A stretch of 64,000 bases of DNA from Rhodocollybia butyracea. Its lineage: Eukaryota > Basidiomycota > Agaricomycetes > Agaricales > Omphalotaceae. The notes beneath the pieces are model-generated. The model searched no databases, was not told the origin of the DNA, and was given only the letters and a program-made list of their open reading frames with translations. Shown here piece after piece: positions 32,259-44,074 of this stretch. Numbering within the stretch: position 1 is the first letter of the stretch; every line of letters starts with the position of its first letter. The position numbers and the translations under genes were made by a program. The DNA lies in assembly GCA_015501585.1 (NCBI GenBank), contig JADNRY010000281.1, forward strand, positions 1-64,000, written 5' to 3'.

Positions 32259-33480
32259 TTAGAGCTTTGCCTTGGGCCGGCTTTCATCAACAGGTCTCCA
32301 CTGTACAAGTGACGTCAGTCGAGAAAGACTAAAGATAAATAAAGTACTCACCCAAGGATGCCAATTCTTCGAAAGAGGACTATTGAATCTCGGGCCCCTC
32401 CGCTCCTTAATGGCAAGAGCCCCCTCCGCAGCATCTTCGCCCGTACCCAGCAACTTTATGGTCCTCGAATCCAGAAGGTGATTTTGCTCATTTGTTTCAC
32501 CTGGGTGTTGCAAGAGACCTTTCGTATGGGCTACAGAAATCTGAGACGTATTGGTTGCTATGTCCTTCGCGAAAGCTAGCGCCACTGGCAATACATCTTC
32601 TCGTTTTGGGATAATCTCGTGATAGAGACCGGAGACGAGCGGCGACGTGGGGGAAAAAGTGGCACCTGTTAATAAGAGGGAATTGGCTCGGGAGTGGCCT
32701 AGTAAACGGGGAAGGAGGAACGTAGATGTCGCTGTAATAGAAGTGAGTGATGTTAATCACCATTCTTTCTTCAAGTAGCATGCTTCACGTACACTCGGGA
32801 CTGATACCCAATCGTATGAATGGAAAGCTTAATTTAGCTTTTTCCCAGACAAATCGAAAGTCGAATGGAAGTTGTAGAGCGGTCATGCCCACACCAATCT
32901 GTACGAATGAGCCATAAGCTGAAATCGAAATTGAGATGCATTTCTACAAACCGCGTGCCCGTTCACTGCAGCAATAGTGGCCTTTCTGCAGTTATAAATC
33001 GCGCTTGCGACTTGGCCTCCTGGATCCCTGTAATCTACACCCACGTCAATGAGTATCTCCTGTGAAAAATATAACGGCCTCGGACCTGTGTCTCCTTCCG
33101 GCCTGGAAAAATCAGCCATCGCGGTCGATATATCTGTCTATAACGTCCGCATCAGATTACAGGCGGTAAAACATCTCGGAAAAATCGTGCTCACTCCGAT
33201 AGAGTACGCAGGCGCGGTAGGTTCAGCAGTTAAGATAACTACTCTGACATGATCATCACGGTCTGCGGTTTCGAATACTTTGATCAATTCCTCGGGTAAG
33301 GTATCACCAAAGCTGTTTCTCCTACACGATAGAGGCATTATTGACCATAAGTCTAGACGTTCGGATGCTGAGCTTTACTCACTGCTTGGCTCGATTCATC
33401 GTCACAACGAGTACAGCCCCATGGAAGTTCACTACGATTGCTTTGAATCCAAGCGCATTGTAATCCACTAAGGCAACCAT
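32259..33480 (-). CDS. Enoyl-CoA hydratase/isomerase (crotonase family)
   Basis: Six exons in phase: 33480-33383, 33321-33195, 33137-32952, 32898-32793, 32731-32352 and 32300-32259, 312 aa. Crotonase landmarks are in order: LVVTMNRAKQRNSFGDTL, the oxyanion-hole stretch AYSIGTDIS, ATIAAVNGHAIGVGMTA, then FPFIRLGISPES with the Glu of the active site, and TFLLPRLLGHSRANSLLLTG. The family hydrates or isomerises enoyl-CoA thioesters. No clear peroxisomal SKL end is present (it ends KAKL), so location is open. The start at 33480 (MVALVDYNALGFKAIVVN) is chosen because it matches usual family length; an upstream in-frame ATG at 33588 would add 36 residues. The dehydrogenase lies downstream on the same strand; a shared fatty-acyl role is possible but unproven. 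Confidence 0.83.
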
Positions 33481-33588
33481 GATGATACCGGACTCAGGAG
33501 AGGAACAAGAGTAACTATCCGGATCTCCAGAACCTCCCATAAATACTTTCGCTGTGTGGCTGTATACTGCCGTAGACGGAACGTACAT

Positions 33589-35360
33589 TTTTTAACTATT
33601 CCTGGATCAAAAGTGAATATCAGATTCTAAGTATGTAGCTAAACGTTATGACGGCTCTTCCATTCGGGGGCACTGGCCCGTCATTCAGTGGTGCAGTGAT
33701 ACAGCAACCAGATCGTCCACGCTCCAATTCAATATAGGCGGTTTGAACCTCTCTCAGGTAAAGCTCATGAGACTTATAGGTGCCTTGCCCATGGAATAAC
33801 CGTCGGATAAGTTTAAGTAAACCCTCGGGGTGGTGCTACAAAGAAAACACACTATCGCAAGGTCAACCATGCGTGTTAAAGTCTGGCGGATAGTGAACTG
33901 CCAAAGCCATATCTGACAGCGGGTTCACAGCGCTTAGAGTCTTGATCAACATGACCGGGGCGGGCGTGGTCAAGTACGTTCAGTATCTGGAGACCAAAGC
34001 CTACCTGAGCCCGAGCTTAGCCCGAATCGCCACTGAGGTTTTCAGGGCCAAGTTGCGCTCCAGGCACATGATTAGGTAAAATTTATTCTGGACCTGTCAC
34101 TGACTGGTCACTGTTGAGGACCGAGGTACTACATCTTATGCATATGATTTCTCGAGAGCGTGTGGCCAGCCACGCGGTCATGCCCCCGATCAGCAGCTTA
34201 TCTCCATCATCGACTCATCGACACGATGTCATCGGTACAATTAATGGGATCCTTCTTGGCTCCTGCTCTTGCTATTCCAACTCTATTCCCTTCTACTTAT
34301 TGCCTAATCTCAGGCTTAATCATTACAGTATATACTCCTTCTTTTACTAATCTCACAAGTTTTATAGGTTTACCACAGCTGTGGGACTTACTAAAAGGCC
34401 AAGACATACCCGGTATCGTATTCTTTTAAAAGCTGCAGCCTACCTGATTACTTACGTTGTTCAAGACGTACCAACTAAGTACGCTCAAACCAGCAGGAGT
34501 GGTGGACCCCGCCCCCCGCCCGAACACTACTCATTCCACAACGGCTAATGGTTGTCATCTAGCATGTACGCCTCAGAGCGCATCTAAAACGTCTTCGTTC
34601 AAGTCAGGGATCATCCATCATTGCGCGGGTTTTAGGCTTTGAGTTGACTTTGAGCGGGTTTTGGCGGGTGATTAACTGATGGTTACAGAGCCGATTGGGA
34701 TCCGAAGGCTCCGGCACATTCTACAACGATACATATATGTAGCCCAAGGGCTCGGGTTACAGGCGGAAAAGAGAGAAAGAGCTAAACTTACGCTGATCAG
34801 GATCGTGGTGAGTTTGTCTATGTCTCCCGATTCCGCCTTTCGCAAACAGGTTGAGATGTTAGTAGTAACAGTCTAAATACTAAACGCTGACAGGTATGTT
34901 TTTATCTGGTTTTTATATAGGATACGCACACACAAGTCTTGAGGTCTGAGCGCAAAAAGTCACGCTGCCGAGATTTCACGGCATAGAATCGTTTCATTCT
35001 TCTCGAAAAGTGTATGGGCTTACGACCTGCATTAATCGTTGGAGATAACCTTCTCACTGAGAGCCTCCTGCCACCACTCAAACCGATCTTATATCTAAAG
35101 GAGTGACTTAGTAGTGCAAATTGATTAGGAAAGGTCAAAGCATGGAATACTGACCACTGTGCGGATGCGGAACAACTCTACCATTGAATGAAATATCCAA
35201 AACAGTGATAAGGGCTCTGAGGGATATCTAAAGCATGGGGAACCTTTGGAGAACTCACATTGCACAGAACACTTAAGGTCCAAAGCCCTCAGACTCATCG
35301 CCATTGCTGCAAATAAATCCCGTACAAGGTACTACATCATGTTTGTGATTGTAATGCATG
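33589..35360. other. No gene recognised
   Basis: Only short ORFs without motifs occur (for example 34114-34350, plus; 34902-35138, minus). The region 34245-34430 has hydrophobic short frames, but no consistent exon model was found. It may contain decayed gene sequence. Confidence 0.35.
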
Positions 35361-36664
35361 TCATACTATTTTTCCACTTTGGCATAATTCTAGTTCAATG
35401 TCCCCAGGACTTTCTGCTGAAGGGACTTTGACCGTTTTTTCTTTCTGCCTCCTGGACCATGATAGAAATTTGGGCGTAACTTGGTATTCATAGGTGAGAC
35501 GAACTTTGGCGATGAGCGGTAGAGGAACATCTATAACTAGACTGCAAACCAGACGGTTCAAAACTGCAGTATCCCAGGGCTGTGGACGCGCTATCCATCG
35601 AATCCGATGTCCCTCTAACGGGGCGCTCTGCACTGCCACGTCGGGCTGGTCGAAGCGCCTCACCTCCAGTTGTTTATCCCTTCCAACATTTCCATGTAAA
35701 GCTCCACTTGTTGACAAAGTAGCTCCTACATTTAAGTGGCTTGCCCACGTCCGATTCACTTCAGCCTGACCAGCTTCGGGCCTAGGTCTCCAATTTTTGA
35801 TAGATATGGGGCTGTTTTCTATCCGTGCAAAAATCATTGGTAAAAGTAAACTGGACACCGCAAACGGAGAGAATCTACCTTTATACAGGCTTACTATAAC
35901 AACGACAGAGGTAAAGCAAGTGGTAGCATCGAGTCCAGGATCCAACGAAAAATCAAGCTCTATTATTTCGTCCTCCCCATCGGTATAATGTGCGCCATAC
36001 GCTGTACAAACAGGTCCATTGTCGAAGTCAAGATTCTCTGTGGGAATTTTTACCACTAGAGGTTCCAGCCTTACTTGTTGTCCGTTGCCCTTGAATTCCA
36101 CCTTGGGGCGAATAACTGACTTGTCGATTGATAGTGCGTGGTCCATGGAAGGAAGAAGGGGAGGAGTCTTGGAGGGGCGCTAACAGCAGGTTTTGAGCTA
36201 GAGAATTATGTGGCAGAGCTTGTTTACTGACCGGCTTGGCTTTCCCAATCCTATTCAGCCCGGGAGACCTGATAGGTGTATGGTTTTCTGCATTCGCGAT
36301 AGTAAGTAAGTCATTGGTACAGAATCGAGAAAGACATATAGTTCAACCTGCTTTTTCGCTTCTGCACCAGGCTTGAATGGCTGAGTGGGTGGTACGAACC
36401 GTGTGGTGGACCCTTTCACCTCGGGCTGTATTTGCAAGTTAGGTCTGGTATTAATCGGCATATCAAGGCAAGTCGTCCTTGCAAGAGTGATCGATGTATG
36501 GTGAGAGGGATTCCGGCGATACCTGAAAGATCGATGAGACCCACTATTCCCTCCTTATTAATAACATCGTCCTCCGAGCAAAACCCGTTTAATACCTGGT
36601 CAATCATAGAATGACAAGCCGTCCAACTTCCCTCATTCCCAGGCCAATTGAATACATACTTCAC
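35361..36664 (-). CDS. Uncharacterised multi-exon protein
   Basis: A 261-codon open frame at 36146-35361 (MDHALSIDKS ... CQSGKIV) is long for this AT/GC mix. It shows alternating hydrophobic strands such as VVVIVSLYKG and VRLTYEYQVT, suggesting a beta-rich fold. Further open segments lie upstream on the same strand: 36664-36416 (MKYVFNWPGNEGSW) and 36461-36255 (PPTQPFKPGAEAKKQ), with plausible small introns such as the piece starting GTTGAACTATATG near 36350. I do not recognise the family and cannot fix the exon joins; the true start may be at 36664 or 36146. It is transcribed divergently from the caspase-like gene, with about 460 bp between. Confidence 0.45.
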
Positions 36665-37123
36665 GAGGAGAGCGGTGATATGAGGGAGATCATAACCCGG
36701 TGAGAGAAATTCAGCGACTTAGAATCTATCACGGGGATTGCCGATTGCCTAGTCTAAAGCTAGTCCAAAGTTTTGGGGCTATCTCCAGACAGGTCAAATA
36801 CAGGCGTCTTAAACGTATTAGTACCTTCAATTATCGGGTCACAGTACATTCTCTCTGTCTATACACTGAAGAAAGAATGACCTAGCGCTTGCAACTACCG
36901 CGAGTTCCGTGGGTCTCCATATATTGGCCATTCGAAAAAAAGAAGTACGACGCGCATGACAGTACCTGAGTACTCAACTGACACAAGAAGCTGTAACATT
37001 TAAGCTCTGATAAATGATCATACGATAAATCATCGGAGAAACAATGAGAGCATTTTTAATATGAACATCAGATAATATCTTTAACGCAACTCCCATTCGA
37101 ACTATCACAGAAAGACCCCTGCG
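36665..37123. other. Divergent promoter region
   Basis: The stretch lies between the starts of the uncharacterised minus-strand gene and the caspase-like plus-strand gene. No gene or clear operator is seen; a short plus-strand ORF at 36700-36885 has no support. Confidence 0.4.
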
Positions 37124-39418
37124 ATGTCCACCGCAGCTATCCACGCCATCATTGTGGGTATAGACCAGTACCCCGACTATCCGCCGTTGAGTAACAGTGT
37201 CCGCGACACTCGAAGAATGAGCGATATACTTATCAAGCTTGGTGCCGATAAGAAGAATATTACTCTCTTGACCGACTCTAGGGCAACAAAAGATGGCATC
37301 CTCCAGGAACTACAATCTCTTCCAGCTAGAGTGAAGCGCAATGACCCCATCGTTTTCTTTTTCTCGGGATATGCTGCCAGTGCAACCAACGATCAGTCCG
37401 AGGAGCAACCTTCAAGCCGAGTTGGGGTTCTTTGTCCTTATGATATCTCGAAAAACGGCGGGATTTCCGACAAGGCGCTTTTGCAAGCGTTTGACTTATT
37501 ATCTCAGAGCTGCGGCAACAACATCGTAAGCAATTGTTCGTTATTCGCCCTATTCAATCGCTAACTATCGAAGACTGTACTCCTTGACTGTGGAGGCGAT
37601 TGTTTTGGTTGGGACATGCCAGTGTCCTGCGTTGTTGTCTTTCCAAACAAGGCCACAGAAGATGAGAAAGGCGGGATCTTTACTTCGGCGATTATCTCAG
37701 TCTTGGACGGCCAAGTTGGCCAGTTTCAGTCGATAACTATGACAGTAGAGGCATTCTCAAAACGTATCGAGTCTATAGCAGTGAGGTATAGAGTTCCTGC
37801 TACCTTTTGAACATTATCGTCTGAAAAGCTCTAGGGATGACGCCGAAACTGTTGTTCATTGTATAGGGGTGAATGTTGACCGTCCTCTGTTCAATTCGGA
37901 AGCTCCGAAGGCCCACTATGCCTTGATCCCGGGCTATACTTCTAAAGATGGAAAGATTATCATTCGAGTCGGTGCTGCTCACGATGTTCATATTGGGGAC
38001 ATGTATATGATCTTTGGAAGAAATATCATTGTCGAAGATGACTTCGACAGACTTCCTGGAAAACTCTGTGTCGTTTCCCTCGAGCCTGACGATGTCACCT
38101 CGGTGGTCTCCTTGGTGGGCGAGAGTGGCAACGAGGCTCCCAGAAACGTACCCCCTTTCTTCTATGTTGTCGAGGAGCACTGTGACGCGAGCAATCTACA
38201 CATCAATGCCATTGGGGAGGCCAACCAAATCCTTGACAACATTTCGGGATGGGTTAAAGGATCGGAAGAAAGCGCGAATATCACATTGATGAAACAGAGA
38301 GATAACGTTCGTTTCATGTGGAATGGTTTGAGCACAGATCGAAAGCTCCGACGAAGAAATTGGGACGCCACTATTGACTCTGAGGCATCCTTGGCCTCTT
38401 TGCAGCGACATGTTCGAAGAGCGGCACGCTTCAATCGGTATCTGGCAGCACCATCTCCCCTTAACTCGCCAGTCTTGGAGAAACTCCGTTTTCTTCTCCA
38501 CAAGATCGACACCGATAAGGAAAAATGGGCTCGAACAGGCGAAAACATGCTTGAGGGAAAATACAATGTTGATCTGACGTTGTCGGAAAAAGAGAAAATC
38601 AAAGGACCTTACTGTCTGACGATCTGCAATGACAACGGTTTTGCTGTGTGGCCCTATGTTTTCATGTGTGACCCCGAAGGCTTCGTTATTCGTGCGTGGT
38701 CTTCGCTAATAATCATGGCGGGTCTAATGATATGACTTTAGTTCCTTGGTATGTACCACCTCGTGGGGCTCTCACCCCCCCACTGGCGTCGAAGGAGGAA
38801 CTCACCATTGGACTCGAAGACAACGCAGATGACCTTCTTTTTCAATATCGCAAAAATCAAGACTATGACGTTCTCTACTTGAAAATCTTTGTAACAAAGG
38901 AGAAGACGGACTTTTCGTTTATTAGACAGTGGTTTGCCGCCAAGAACGAAGAAAAGTTAAGAGACTACTCGTCTTCGACAGTGTACTCCCATGATCATCG
39001 GCTTGAAGGTAGTACTAGGTCTGCTTTTCATTTGAGCAACCAGAAGCTTACCCAAATAATAGCTCAATCTCACATTGACTCGACTTTCACAGAAGAATCG
39101 AGTCCGATCAAAACAAAGCCGAAAATCGCCGGGTGGGCTAGCGTCTGCGCTACTATTCTTGTGACATATGAGACAAAAGGAAAAGGTGAGAGTAAACTGG
39201 AAGTTCTTGGAGTCGATGAGGAGGCCAGGTCCAGCCAAGATACTGCGTCTGTAAACAAGGATGGAAAAGAGAAGGAGGGGAGTACTCTGGAAGAGGCATA
39301 CGTGACCCAAGAGGTCAATGATTCCAACCAGTCTAGCGCACCCCAACAGAAGGACCACAAAACCAAAAAGAGAGAAAGTGGAATCCAGAAGTTGTGGTCC
39401 AAGTTGGCAAACAGATAA
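37124..39418 (+). CDS. Caspase-fold protein lacking the catalytic His and Cys (pseudo-caspase)
   Basis: Four exons in phase: 37124-37525, 37574-37785, 37835-38691 and 38742-39418, 715 aa. Residues 1-150 match the p20 fold of metacaspase-like proteins: AIIVGIDQYPDYPPLSNSV, DTRRMSDILIKLGA, ITLLTDSRATKDGILQELQ, PIVFFFSGYA, GVLCPYDI and NNITVLLDCGGDCFG. In active relatives these last sites read FFFSGHG and LDCCHSG. Here His is Tyr and the nucleophile Cys is Gly, so peptidase activity is not expected. The C-terminal about 450 residues are a family extension seen in basidiomycete caspase-like proteins, with an acidic, Lys-rich tail (KEKEGSTLEE, KTKKRESG). A role as scaffold or regulator is inference. 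The frame is otherwise clean. Confidence 0.75.
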
Positions 39419-41035
39419 TAACGTACATGTACAGTCATTACAAGTAACTCTTCCTTCATTGCCGTTTCTTTCGAGTCTTTAGGGTATCAGTCTGGTGGAT
39501 ATAGGTGCAGGCCAAGCATCTGGATAGTCACTTCGAAAAATTCTAGGTGGAGGCGGATTCAAAGGGTCAGTTGGACCACCCGATAGGCTTCTGGAGCCTA
39601 TAGTAGTACTCGACGGTCATTGGAGAAAGGATTTGATTGTGGTAATATCAAGGAAACTAGCCAAGTATCTCCTTCAAAAACGCCCTCGACAGCTATCCTC
39701 GGGAGCTCAACTTGTTCATGATAACCGATTCAAGGTCGACGTCTGCGATAGCTCGTAAACGACACCGTTGATATCGGCGCTTTCATATGACGCTCTTACC
39801 CGCCGACGTCCCAATAGCATGGTGGGCGTATCTCTTTATGAAAGAGGATACAGTGAATTACCCGAGTTTCTCGGGAAGCAGTGCGGAACGTGGACGCTGG
39901 GACAAGACGAATTCAATCGGGTATATGTAGAACTGTTGACGGCGAGGACTATAAAGTACACGGTGGTAGGAGTTCATAGCGGGAGCAGACCCAAAATATG
40001 ATGGTAGATAGTTCAATGGTTTCCGAGACCTGCGGCCGCACCTCCAGCGCTGTGGCTACTCATATGCATACTCACCACATATCCAGCACTAAGGGCTCAA
40101 TGCACCATGTGCATGAACGCTCATATACATACTCCTCTCGTGAGCGCGTCGAGTTTGGGGAGATGAAGCAGCAGACAAACCACCATAAACGAGATGATTG
40201 CAAGAAGAATGAAGTGAATGAGCTTGCGAGGGCGGAAAAAGTGCAGAGAGTGGATGGGTATCGAGCCAGTGACGGTGAAGACGGAACGTAGTAATATTCC
40301 AGCTTGAGTGGACAATCAGGCTAGTTGACCAGTTTCGAGGTAACGGGTTGCTGACGCAGTTGTAGCCGTTGACGCTATAAACACCACTAGATCCACGGGC
40401 AGATTCGGGACCATAATCATCAGAGAGGTATTCAAACCAGATACGTGATAGTGGAAGACATTGGCACAAAGAAGTGCATCGATTAGAAAACAATTTATGA
40501 AAGTCGTGTCGTCTGGTAGTGTGACTGTCGGTAACTAGCAGGCGAGTCCTAGTCACTATTCAGGTAGCAACGAATTCATGAGCTGTTGAACCAGATGTTG
40601 AATGCATAGCTTCGAACGATAGGCACACTGTCAAAATTCGTCAAGCGGTATTACGACATAATACCACAAAAGGAGCACGTACGTTCCGCCTAACAAGATC
40701 ATCTCTTGTTCCTAAATATCGCGATATCGATGTGTCTCCTACAACGAACAAGAGATAGCAAGAGATAGAGTTGTAAATTACCAAAGAATCGGTTCGAAAA
40801 AGTATTGGAGCTTCGGCTGCCCCGGCTTGGAGCATGCCGAAGGTGCCGCAAGAAATCTATCGGCGAAGAAGCTGTAGAGCTGTATGATATTGTCCACTTT
40901 TGGGTTCAGTTATAACTCTGCTGTATACCTGACAACCAACCGACAACCAATATTTAAGCGGTACTCTAATTATAGGCTTCAACTTTTTTTTTGACTTTTT
41001 TTTTCATCCTAATACTCATACCCTTGCTAATACCA
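39419..41035. other. No gene recognised
   Basis: A plus-strand ORF at 39768-40001 (77 aa) and another at 39998-40291 (His/Glu/Lys rich) as well as a 155-codon minus ORF (40089-40556) overlap one another. None carries a motif or convincing intron, and it is not possible to say which strand codes, if any. Confidence 0.35.
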
Positions 41036-41430
41036 ATGGCAGACTTCTGCATCGACTTTGCAGGCTGTTTCTCAGTATGTCTTTGGAAATGTCTAGGTGA
41101 ACCATCCACTTTAATCCTCCTTTCCGACTGAACCTCATCTCATCCACATAGATTGTGATCCGCTTCAACTTCATTGGCGTGAGTAGAGGCGGTTACTCCC
41201 TCCTTTCTTAAAAGTAGACTCTCGAGCTCCCGGTCCTGACAACTTCTCTTTTAGTATGTCCATGTTGTGCTGAATCAAAATCAAAACAAAGTGATATGCA
41301 AGCCAAGGGGAGACTTGGCTGGTCCACCGCCATCATCGATACCAATGCATACCACGCAGCCACACAGGGAAACCTCTATGGAAATTCCTCAGCTCTCATG
41401 ATATGCCCAGAAAACTGGAACTATGAGTAG
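41036..41430 (+). pseudogene. Small Cys-rich paralog 1, frameshifted and shortened
   Basis: The gene model follows paralogs 2 and 3: an exon starting MADFCIDFAGCFSVC, a donor GTGAAC near 41097, a 28-nt exon coding DCDPLQLHW, a GTGAGT intron, then CPCCAESKSKQSD. After this the family C-terminal tail (PPPSSIPMHTTQP...MEIPQLS, ending TGA at 41399) is in a different frame from the upstream part. In the upstream frame translation runs to a stop at 41430. The middle segment of paralogs 2 and 3 (DEL..T..RN..T.RHES) is missing. This suggests an internal deletion and a frameshift. No function is known. Confidence 0.55.
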
Positions 41431-41902
41431 CTCCGATCCGCATTTTGTTCGACCCCAGCATTATACGGTACGCTGCAGAGCCCTGGCTCGGAACTGCATC
41501 TCTCCTACTGGGCACTTTCTTTCCGGACCCGTCCTTGTCAGAAACATTTTCTCCATACATACTCTTTCTATCAATTTGATCTCGCATCTCGTCATTTTTC
41601 ATCTTTCTTCAGCCTTCGTTGTGCAGCTTGGAGCTCTGGAGAGACAATAATTGTCAACCTGACGGATGATTGAATCCTGATGACTCGCCTCCCGCCAAGC
41701 ACTCAAAGCTGAACAAACGTATAGACGGATATCTGTTAAGAAGGCTATGCATCTCTAAGTATGAGGTCCGAAATGACCATAGGGTCTGATATCTTTGTGA
41801 GTTGACCTTATCGAGGTCCCATTAGGAACAAGCCAGAAGATACATAAAAACTGGCTCAGCCGCGCTGCCGCCGACTGTATTTCATTACACCTGTTTGACC
41901 CC

Positions 41903-42540
41903 ATGTCTGGCGATTTCGGCGACTGTTTCTCATTATGCTTCTCATTATGTTTTTGCTTCTTCAGTGAGTACCTAATATCTTTAATCAATACGGATACTAA
42001 TAGTGAATCTCTTGTCCTAAGTGGGTGACCCAGTTCAATCGAATTGCTGGCGTGAGTATATGACTCCCTTTCCTTCAAGTTCCTTCCCTCCTTCCATTCA
42101 ACTATGCCCTCCACCTCAGCTTCAAACTGACTATATGCGTCCTTCAGAATGCTCCTGCTGCCGTAATAACAAGCTAGACAAAGAGATCGATGAACTACAT
42201 AATACTCAGATTCGTAACGAGGCTACGCAAAGACACGAATCAAGACAGAAGCCGACTCACAGTCAACTTCTGGATCAACCCGAAGAAAATCGTGCTCTTC
42301 TAGCGTCAGGTTTGCATATAGTTTGCCAGTTGGTTGTGTGGTTGGACCAACTAACTCACTATACGTGCTCTGTTTTCAGAACAGCACGAGCTACAGTCCC
42401 AACGGATACAGAACCGAGAAGGATCGAGTCAAGGCCAGGCAAGATCTGCTGTTACGTATCCCCCGACGTCGGTATCTAGGTACACAGAGCAGCCGTCTAC
42501 TGGACCTGCGATGGGAATGTTCCCCCACCGGTCGTCATGA
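41903..42540 (+). CDS. Small Cys-rich paralog 2
   Basis: Four exons with matching phases give an approximately 130-residue protein. It begins MSGDFGDCFSLCFSLCFCFF, continues GDPVQSNCWQCSCCRNNKLDKEIDEL, then RHESRQKPTHSQLLDQPEENRALLAS, and a C-terminal HELQSQRIQNREGSSQ ... YTEQPSTGPAMGMFPHRSS ending TGA at 42540. The layout is an N-terminal Cys/Phe-rich hydrophobic end, a CxCC motif, a charged helix and a low-complexity tail. The same four-exon plan and tail are found at 46253-46872, and parts at 41036 and 43147, so this is a local gene family. The Cys-rich start could be a lipid-anchored or membrane-inserted segment rather than a signal peptide. Family not recognised. Confidence 0.65.
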
Positions 42541-43146
42541 TATGCTAAGAGCTCGCAGACGTGAACACGTTACAGAGGTTTTGGGAATGGGTATGGGACT
42601 CAGCGGTCGTGACGATTCCGGGTTCATTCACTATTGACTAGTTAGTATGGGTTTCGGCTAACTTCTGATAATCTTCACCTCTCGACGTTTCACCAGAGAC
42701 AATAGTACCTAGGAGCGCTACGTTAAAAACTCTAAGATTCTGCATACCTTTCTACTAATCTAAAGCATTAGCTCTGGTGCCAACACGGGACCGCAAGAAT
42801 ATCACTGAGACGTGAGACATAATCTTTCAACTTCCGGTGATACTCGCCCGAAATTGATGCTAGGAGATCCTCTTCGAGCCTTCAAAGCTGTTGAACTGAA
42901 AAAATGCGGTGCCTTGAAACCTCCTGATGAATGCCGAACGCTAGTCCTCTCATCACTAAGTTCCGGCTTACTTTATATAGCCCAGCTATTGCAGTCGAAC
43001 TCCCCTTTTATCTGTTGATGAGCGGACCAAGCGGATGACCTGTGTTTGCGTTTTTGTTTCTCTACTACCATCAGTAAACCCAGCTCGCCTCGACCACTGG
43101 ATATTGGAGAAGTTTTTACTCTATGAGCACCTATACGAAGACTCCT
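42541..43146. other. No gene recognised
   Basis: This is a spacer between small paralogs 2 and 4. Parts (about 42655-42900) resemble the spacer after paralog 3 (about 46980-47190): shared TTTCACC.GAGAC, CCCGAA.TTGATGCTAGGAGATCC and CCGAACGCTAGTCCTCTC blocks. So the spacer was duplicated with the gene. Confidence 0.55.
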
Positions 43147-43555
43147 ATGTCAGGCGGGGATATATTCCCAATCAAGGACTGCCTAGATATATGCGTTGAC
43201 TGTATAAAATAGGGTGAATTTTACTGTTCGGAGCTTCAGAAGATACTTACTGACAGTCCTCGTATTCAGGACGCGATTCTTTCCGTGAGTCTGCTTTTCC
43301 TATTTTCTTCATTTTAGTTATATGGCTGAACACCTCATCACAGGTAAGAAACGAGCGCAGCAACAGGGTGATGTTGCTGACCTGTCGAACTCCGGTGAGG
43401 CAAAAGTTCACGTCTCGAGATCACGATTGAGAATTCAATCTCCACCAGGACCCCATCCACTGACGAATCAGAATGCAGAAGCCTTAAGACTTACATCGGC
43501 GTCAATAACGAAGCAGCCGGATCAGGGACCTGTGATGAAGGCTTCCCAGTCGTGA
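43147..43555 (+). CDS. Possible small paralog 4, divergent
   Basis: An ATG at 43147 opens MSGGDIFPIKDCLDICVD, comparable to the Cys-containing first exon of the neighbours. Small exon-like pieces follow, ending in an open frame to TGA near 43555 whose tail (LTSASITKQPDQGPVMKASQS) resembles the QPSSGPVMEMLPNRPS end of paralog 3. The splice sites are less clear than in paralogs 2 and 3, and the middle helix is poorly conserved. It could be a decayed copy. Confidence 0.35.
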
Positions 43556-44074
43556 GGAGCCCTTAGGGGGGCCATAGATAGGGTAATCGGGTTTCAGAAG
43601 ATCAGGGAACGAACGGGGTACAATTGAACAGTATGGCGCATCGCGCTTGTAGTAGTAGTAGTACGTCCACACATGGTTTGCTCATTTGTAGAAGTGATAT
43701 TTGCTCATTATCAAGTGAATGAGGTGCCACCGCTGCTGCATCCTTTAACCCGACCCCCACTGTCCAATGAAGGGTGATCTCCGTCTCTTTTCCAATCTGA
43801 TATCTATCCTGCCCAATTATTTTAAATCCAGTTCACCTCATGCACGTAGTACAGACAATATTCCAATAGATTTTGATGCAAAGCAACTCAGTAAGGGGCT
43901 TCAAGCTGCCTCGGTTCCATTGGTATTCCTACCATACCAAGAGCATCCAATAACTATCCATCCTTTTGGCGTGATTTGACACTTGTAAGCTGTTATAAAT
44001 GGGGGTAGGGATATCAACTAGTATCTAGAACCAACCGCCACTAACACTCTCAAAAACCTTGATTGTTGAACCCA
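43556..44074. other. Spacer with a short TAG repeat
   Basis: A run of TAG units at about 43650-43664 is the only feature. A 70-codon ORF at 43767-43979 has no recognisable motif. Confidence 0.4.

Noticed and set aside
40089..40556. 155-codon minus-strand ORF
   Set aside because: Overlaps opposing ORFs of similar quality; no motif, no intron, low-complexity His/Ser composition.
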